From: Mycoplasma sp. Pen4
GTDB taxonomy: Bacteria; Bacillota_I; Bacilli_A; Mycoplasmatales; Metamycoplasmataceae
Length of the DNA stretch: 64,000 bases
Reading direction: 5' to 3'
Assembly: GCF_014352955.1 (NCBI RefSeq)
Contig: NZ_CP060691.1
Span: 372,001 to 436,000 of the forward strand
Made by a program: the position numbers and the translations under genes. Under the pieces are notes generated by a model. It was given only the letters and a program-made list of their open reading frames with translations. It ran no database searches and was not told the origin of the DNA. This document shows, one piece after another, positions 56,961 through 64,000 of the stretch (positions are counted from its first letter, which is position 1; every line of letters begins with the position of its first letter).

Positions 56961-57086
56961 GTTTTATCCTTTTATACAATAATTTTATACTTTTTAACTC
57001 ACTGCATGAATAATTAAAAAATTAACAAAATACCTTATATTATTGTGATGTAGGTCTATAAAATCAATATTAATATTTTTTAATAT

Positions 57087-57116
57087 TTAGCAAATTAACT
57101 ATAAATATGCTAAAAT
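57087..57116 (+). promoter_or_regulatory. Degenerate CIRCE element overlapping an extended -10 of dnaJ
   Basis: TTAGCA (57087-57092) and TGCTAA (57108-57113) are separated by 15 bases, exactly the distance between the outer arms of the HrcA operator TTAGCACTC-N9-GAGTGCTAA; only the inner CTC/GAG is lost. The right arm lies in the extended -10 TGCTAAAAT (57108-57116), which ends six bases before the dnaJ ATG. Repressor binding would occlude the promoter. Confidence 0.6.
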
Positions 57117-57122
57117 TTAAAT

Positions 57123-58256
57123 ATGTCTAAAAAAAGAGATTATTATGAGGTTTTAGGAGTGCCTAAAACTGCTACAGAAAAAGAAATAAAAACAGCATAT
57201 CGTTCACTTGCTAAAAAATATCACCCAGATGTTGTAAAAGATGGAAGTAGCGATGAAAAAATGCGTGAAATAAATGAGGCATATGATATTTTATCTGATG
57301 CTCAAAAACGTAAAATATATGACACACACGGACATGATGCAGCCAACAATATGGGAGGGGGTTACTCAGCATCAGACGGACAAGGCTTTGAAGGTTTTGG
57401 TGGATTTGGAGGTGGCTTCAATTTCCACGATATCTTTGATTCGATTTTTAGTGGCATGGGTGGCGGATCGTCAAGATCAGGTTATTCTACCGAAGACTTC
57501 AATATCGTTGAAAACATCGAAATTAAATTTATGGACGGTGTAAATGGTATTGACATCACTAAAAAATTAAATAAATATGAAGCATGTTTAGATTGTCATG
57601 CAAAAGGTGCTAAAACCGGAGATTACATTCAGTGTTCTTCATGTAAGGGACAAGGTTATGTACTTCAACAAGCCAGAACATTCTTTGGTGTATCACAACA
57701 ACAAGTATTATGTCCGAGCTGTAAAGGCAGTGGAATTACTATTGTTAAAAAATGTACAACATGTGATGGACAAAGATTTAATAAAGTTCAAAAGAATGTT
57801 TTATTAAAGGTTCCAAAAGGTACAAACACAGATGGTGTAACACTTAGACTTAAAGGTTTTGGTAGACCAATTCCAAACACTAACAAAGTTGGTGATTACA
57901 AATGCCACATTATTGTAAGACCACATAAATATTGAAAATATGTTTCAAGTGTTGATTTAGCAATGGAATATCAAGTTTCTATATTTGACATTATTAAAGA
58001 AGCAAATATTGAAATCCCTACACCACTTGGTCGAAAAACAATCAAACTTAAAAGTAGTTACAAAACCGGAACAAAAATTAAGATTCGTGGGGGTGGTGTA
58101 GATAACAGTTATAGACAAGGTGATTTATACCTTCATTTAGACGTTATTGTTCCACACCTTTCAAGAGCAGATAAGAAAACAATTTTAACTGCAGCAGAAT
58201 CGATTACAGATGAAACAAATAATGAATTCATAAAAGAGATTGAAAAAGCAAAATAA
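57123..58256 (+). CDS. dnaJ: Chaperone DnaJ
   Basis: 377 residues. J-domain with KKYHPD (HPD loop, about residues 31-38), Gly/Phe-rich linker (GFEGFGGFGGGFNFHDIFDSIF), a zinc region with four CxxC motifs (CLDC, CSSC, CPSC, CTTC, about 155-215), and two beta-barrel substrate-binding domains (DGVTLRLKGFGRP; FDIIKEANIEIPTPLGRKTIKL). It delivers clients to DnaK and stimulates its ATPase. dnaK and grpE are not adjacent. Transcript appears leaderless and under a CIRCE-like operator. Confidence 0.97.
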
Positions 58257-58277
58257 ATAATAAAATTATTTAAATAT

Positions 58278-58650
58278 ATGATTAAACAAGAATTAATAAT
58301 TAAAAAATCAACATTCGTTTCATACGTATACGAGATCAATGATAAAAAAGAAGTAAAACATATCATTGAAAAACTCAGAAAAGAACATAAAAAAGCACGG
58401 CATGTTTGTTACGGATACCTAATCAATAATGGTTCAGAAACAGCAGGTTTTTCTGATGATGGTGAACCAAAAAACACAGCAGGTAGACCAATCTATGAAA
58501 TTATTAAATTAAAAAACCAAACTAACATTTTAGTTGTAGTTGTTAGATATTTTGGTGGTATTCTACTTGGAGCTGGTGGTTTAATTAGAGCATATCGCCA
58601 AGGAGCAGCTGATGCAATTAATTCTTATATATTAGAAAAGGAAAAACAAA

Positions 58651-58658
<8 letters not shown>
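58278..58658 (+). CDS. YigZ/IMPACT-family protein (UPF0029)
   Basis: 126 residues comprising just the N-terminal IMPACT domain: KKSTFVSYVYEINDKKEVKHIIEKLRKEHKKARHVCYGYLI, then GFSDDGEPKNTAGRPI and VVVVRYFGGILLGAGGLIRAYRQGA, the family hallmark. Bacterial relatives of 200 residues have a second domain that is missing here. Function unclear, perhaps RNA- or ribosome-related. It follows dnaJ by 21 bp and overlaps the aminopeptidase start by 8 bp. Confidence 0.88.
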
Positions 58659-60042
<1,384 letters not shown>

Positions 60043-60045
60043 TTT

Positions 60046-60735
60046 ATGCTCTACTACGCCTTAATCTTAGGGATATTAGCACCATTCCCAACTATTTTTG
60101 GTATTTGAAAATTACTAAAAAATAAAAATGTCGATGGATTTTCAGTTCAATCAATCATGATTGCTGAATGAGGTTCTGTCTTTTTCACAATATTTGGTTT
60201 CAATGACAAAGCATCAGGTTTTGACTTACTAGCATTAAAAATAGCTGGTGCAACAGTATATTTTGCCAATGTAATTTTAATGAGTGTTTATTTCTATTAT
60301 TCAAAGAAAGAAATATTAGGTTTAAGTAATTATGCCCAACTCATTATTAATGCATTGTTTTGAACAATCTTATACATTGGAATTGTTGTTGGATTTTCAT
60401 TATCACCAGAAATTGAAAACCAAATTTTCAAATCAATCGTTTCATTCCTTGCGCCAATGTTTATTGTGGTTGCAATATCGCCTCAAATTTATAAAACATT
60501 AAAAACAAGGGATGTAGCAAACTTATCACTAATTATGTTCTTATTTAGCCAAGGACTATGCGCCGGATGAATGGTATATTGAGCAATTCTATTTTCAAAA
60601 GAATTAGGTGCACCAACTGCAATTGGTTTATCAGCACAAATACTATTCTTTATTATTAATCTTATTCAAATAATTTTAATAATTTGACAAAGATACTTTG
60701 CTCACAACGAAAGAAGAACAAACAATATTAAATAA
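60046..60735 (+). CDS. PQ-loop membrane protein
   Basis: 229 residues, about seven TM segments. Two PQ-loop-like repeats are visible: APFPTIFGIWKLLKNKNVDGFSVQS near the N-terminus and ISPQIYKTLKTRDVANLSLIMFLF in the second half, the layout of PQ-loop/SWEET-related transporters. These move small solutes such as sugars or amino acids in other organisms. The location between two aminopeptidase genes hints at amino-acid or peptide handling (inference). Starts 3 bp after the first aminopeptidase; no terminator between. Confidence 0.8.
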
Positions 60736-60796
60736 CTTAAAATAAAAAAGAGTAAAATACATGTATTAAATTACTATATTAAAGAAAGAAGGTAAT

Positions 60797-62170
<1,374 letters not shown>

Positions 62171-62181
62171 TAATTCAAATT

Positions 62182-62209
62182 AAATTGGGGTATATTCCTC
62201 AATTTTTTT
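62182..62209 (+). terminator. Terminator after the aminopeptidase unit
   Basis: 9-bp stem AAATTGGGG/CCTCAATTT (62182-62190, 62197-62205) with one G-U, 6-nt loop, then T's. Confidence 0.8.
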
Positions 62210-62219
62210 GTTCTTAAAA

Positions 62220-62239
62220 TGTGGATAATTTGTGGAAAA
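62220..62239. other. Two DnaA-box-like sequences, 11 bp apart
   Basis: TGTGGATAA (62220-62228) is the exact complement of TTATCCACA, and TGTGGAAAA (62231-62239) is a common mycoplasma variant. Start-to-start distance is 11 bp, so both lie on the same helix face. No dnaA or dnaN gene is nearby. Confidence 0.45.
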
Positions 62240-62340
62240 TAATGGAAATTTTATCAATTTCTTTGGTTATTTAACCAACTTGTAGTAATCTAAAAATAGA
62301 AAGTGATAGGAAATTTACACTTTAACCAAGGAGAAAATTT

Positions 62341-63081
62341 ATGAAATTAAAGAAATGACTTATGTTATTACCAACAGGATTTGCAGCATCATTATTACCA
62401 TTAGCTGCAATTTCATGTGGAACAAAAACAGAAGAGAAAACTGATAATAAAAACAAAGAAGGAGAAAAAACAACAGAAGTTGTAACAACTCCAGGAACAG
62501 ATGCAACAAAGCCTGTAACTGAAACTACAAATCCAGAAACACCAACCGTTGATGAAGCTGAAAGAGATAGAGCAGCAAAAGAAGCTGAACTTGATTTATT
62601 AGTTGATGATTTAAAAGCTGCTAAAAACTTTGGATTTGAACTTTTAGGTGAAGATTACTACTCATCTCAAGAAGGAACATATGGAATTTTAGTTGGTGAC
62701 TTAGAACATCGTAAAAATGTATCATATGATTTCAAAAATTACTCAATTACTACACAATGAAGCAGTAAAAGAAACATGTTAAACTGAACAGGTGAAAACA
62801 GTTTATTAAAACAAGGTAGTGCACAACTTGCGCCTGCAGATGATAATAATGCATGATACAACGAGAATCCTAACGGACGAATTCCTGCAACATTTGATAA
62901 AGCAACAAACACATTAACATTAGAAGTAAAACTTGTTGCGAAAGTTGCAAAAGATTCAAAATACACAACACACAAAGGATTCGTTCGTTCATCTAAAGCA
63001 TTAACAATTAAATTAGTAATTCCTACATTCGAAGGTTTCGATAAAGAAGCACAAGAATACAAACCAACACAAAACAAATAA
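62341..63081 (+). CDS. Surface lipoprotein
   Basis: 246 residues. The signal peptide MKLKKWLMLLPTGFAAS ends at lipobox AAISC with Cys26. A Thr/Glu/Lys-rich low-complexity linker (about 27-75) precedes a globular domain of about 165 residues with ATFDKATNTLTLEVKLVAKVAKDSK, a beta-strand-rich segment seen in mycoplasma surface lipoproteins. No enzymatic motif. AAGGAGA ribosome-binding site; own transcription unit between two terminators. Probably antigenic; no phase-variation tract was seen in or before it. Confidence 0.88.
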
Positions 63082-63096
63082 TATAATTAACTTTAC

Positions 63097-63130
63097 AATA
63101 CTGCACGTTATAATCGTGTGGTATTTTTAA
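63097..63130 (+). terminator. Terminator of the lipoprotein gene
   Basis: 11-bp stem (63097-63107 with 63115-63125) including two G-U pairs, 7-nt loop, then T's. Confidence 0.75.
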
Positions 63131-63144
63131 TTACAGAAAACAAA

Positions 63145-63169
63145 AAAACCACTTTGTGCAAGTGATTTT
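63145..63169 (-). terminator. Terminator of der
   Basis: Stem AAAACCACTT/AAGTGATTTT (63145-63154, 63160-63169) with one mismatch, 5-nt loop, T run on the minus strand, 8 bp past the der stop. Confidence 0.65.
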
Positions 63170-63176
63170 AGTAATA

Positions 63177-64000
63177 TTATTCCATAGTACCTTGTTTATT
63201 TTTAAAATTCATTTTAATTGGACAACCACGGAAATCAAATGTTTGACGTAGTTGATTTTCAAGGAATCTTTGGTATGAAAAGTGAAGTCATTTTTTGTTA
63301 TTAACAAAGAAAGTAAATGTTGGAATTTTTGCTTTTTCTTGACGTGCAAAATAAATATGTAATCTACCACCATTACATGACTGTGCTGGTTGAATTAACT
63401 GCGTTTCCATAATTAAACTTGAAAGAAGGGATGGTTTAATTTCACGTTCAAGATTTTGTCTTACAAGGTTAATTGCGTCATATAACTTTTGAAGTCTTTG
63501 ATTGTACTTAGCAGATATAAAAATAATTGGAACTCAAGGAACAAAGTGGAATTTGTTTCTAAGTTTCTTTTCATAATCTGACATTGTATTTGTCGATTTT
63601 TCAATTAAGTCTCATTTGTTTACTACTATAATAACTGGTTTTTCATTTTCTAAAGCGTAACCAATGATACGTGAATCAAAGTGTGAAACTTCTTCTTGTG
63701 TGGCATCTAAAACAATTAATGATAAATCTGCTTCTGCAAGTGAGTTCATAGCTCTCATTAATGCATAATGATCAACAGACTCAACAAGTTTTGATTTCTT
63801 TGTAATACCAGCAGTATCCACAACATTATAAATACGATCATCAATTTGAATTAATGATTTAACACTATCTCTAGTTGTTCCTGCTAAATCAGAAACAATA
63901 GAACGCTCTTCTTTAGCCAAGTTATTTAAAAGAGATGATTTACCAGCGTTTGGTCTACCGATGATAGCTAAATTAAATTGATCTTCATCAGCTTGACTTG
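63177..64000 (-). CDS. der: Ribosome-assembly GTPase Der (EngA), C-terminal part
   Basis: About 274 residues visible; the N-terminal G domain lies beyond the window. The second G domain begins with P-loop [14 protein letters not shown], then [11 protein letters not shown] (G2), VDTAGI (G3), VVNKWDL (G4) and ISA (G5). The KH-like C-terminal domain ends [10 protein letters not shown]. Tandem G domains plus KH domain define Der, needed for 50S maturation. G4 is split by a TGA Trp. Confidence 0.93.

Overview
This window reads as a chromosomal segment of a mycoplasma (Mycoplasmatota, former Mollicutes). It is very AT-rich. TGA is plainly a tryptophan codon: GyrA, MetK, ThrS, RpsD, DnaJ, TrpS and both leucyl aminopeptidases only read through to their family length if TGA is sense. 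Cysteine-lipobox lipoproteins, SufS/SufU as the only Fe-S pieces seen, a NadD-YqeK fusion and minimal operons with overlapping stop/start codons all fit. The species cannot be named from sequence alone; a Mycoplasmopsis/Metamycoplasma-type organism is likely. All coordinates use genetic code 4.

Layout. 1-6.2 kb: the 5' three-quarters or so of a giant surface protein gene (minus), cut by the window edge. 6.6-11 kb: a polytopic membrane protein (plus), then mscL and gyrA (minus). 11-16.6 kb: a tight minus-strand operon nusB-hypothetical-sufS-sufU-dinB-nadD/yqeK-rluB. 16.7-18.6 kb: an ECF S-component-like membrane protein and a small hypothetical. 18.7-21.9 kb: efp, an Asp23/YqhY-like gene, two membrane proteins, rbfA and a membrane-anchored protein (plus). 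22.0-23.8 kb: a SAM-I-type riboswitch controlling metK, followed by a Nudix gene that seems to start at AUU. 23.9-25.4 kb: three overlapping genes for small two-TM proteins. 25.4-33.2 kb: one 2,591-codon gene fusing a PI-PLC X-type domain to a long surface stalk with a C-terminal membrane anchor. 33.4-34.3 kb: rpsD-rpmE with a structured leader. 34.8-38.1 kb: trpS, thrS, membrane protein. 38.1-40.6 kb: a restriction-modification pair whose C5-cytosine methyltransferase is frame-shifted by an (AG)9 tract. 40.7-41.7 kb: pncB. 41.7-42.4 kb: gene-poor. 42.4-43.4 kb: rplJ-rplL with an L10 leader. 43.5-54.1 kb: one 3,521-codon SGNH-hydrolase lipoprotein gene. 54.4-64 kb: recO, an ABC exporter pair, dnaJ, a YigZ-like gene, two M17 aminopeptidases flanking a PQ-loop membrane protein, a lipoprotein, and the 3' part of der.

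How it works together. Housekeeping genes (translation, replication, sulfur and NAD metabolism) alternate with three exceptionally long surface-protein genes that use about 24 kb, over a third of the window. Two of these carry a lipid/ester-hydrolase fold at the exported N-terminus, so they may combine adhesion with host-lipid or carbohydrate-ester attack. Regulation is unusually readable: a riboswitch with a mutually exclusive SD-sequestering terminator, ribosomal-protein leaders, a degenerate CIRCE operator on a leaderless dnaJ promoter, several promoters whose predicted +1 is the A of the start codon, and slipped-strand control of a methyltransferase.

The best candidates for under-described biology are the phase-variable R-M locus with its promoter palindrome, the two giant hydrolase-stalk proteins, the metK riboswitch, and the three-gene two-TM cassette.
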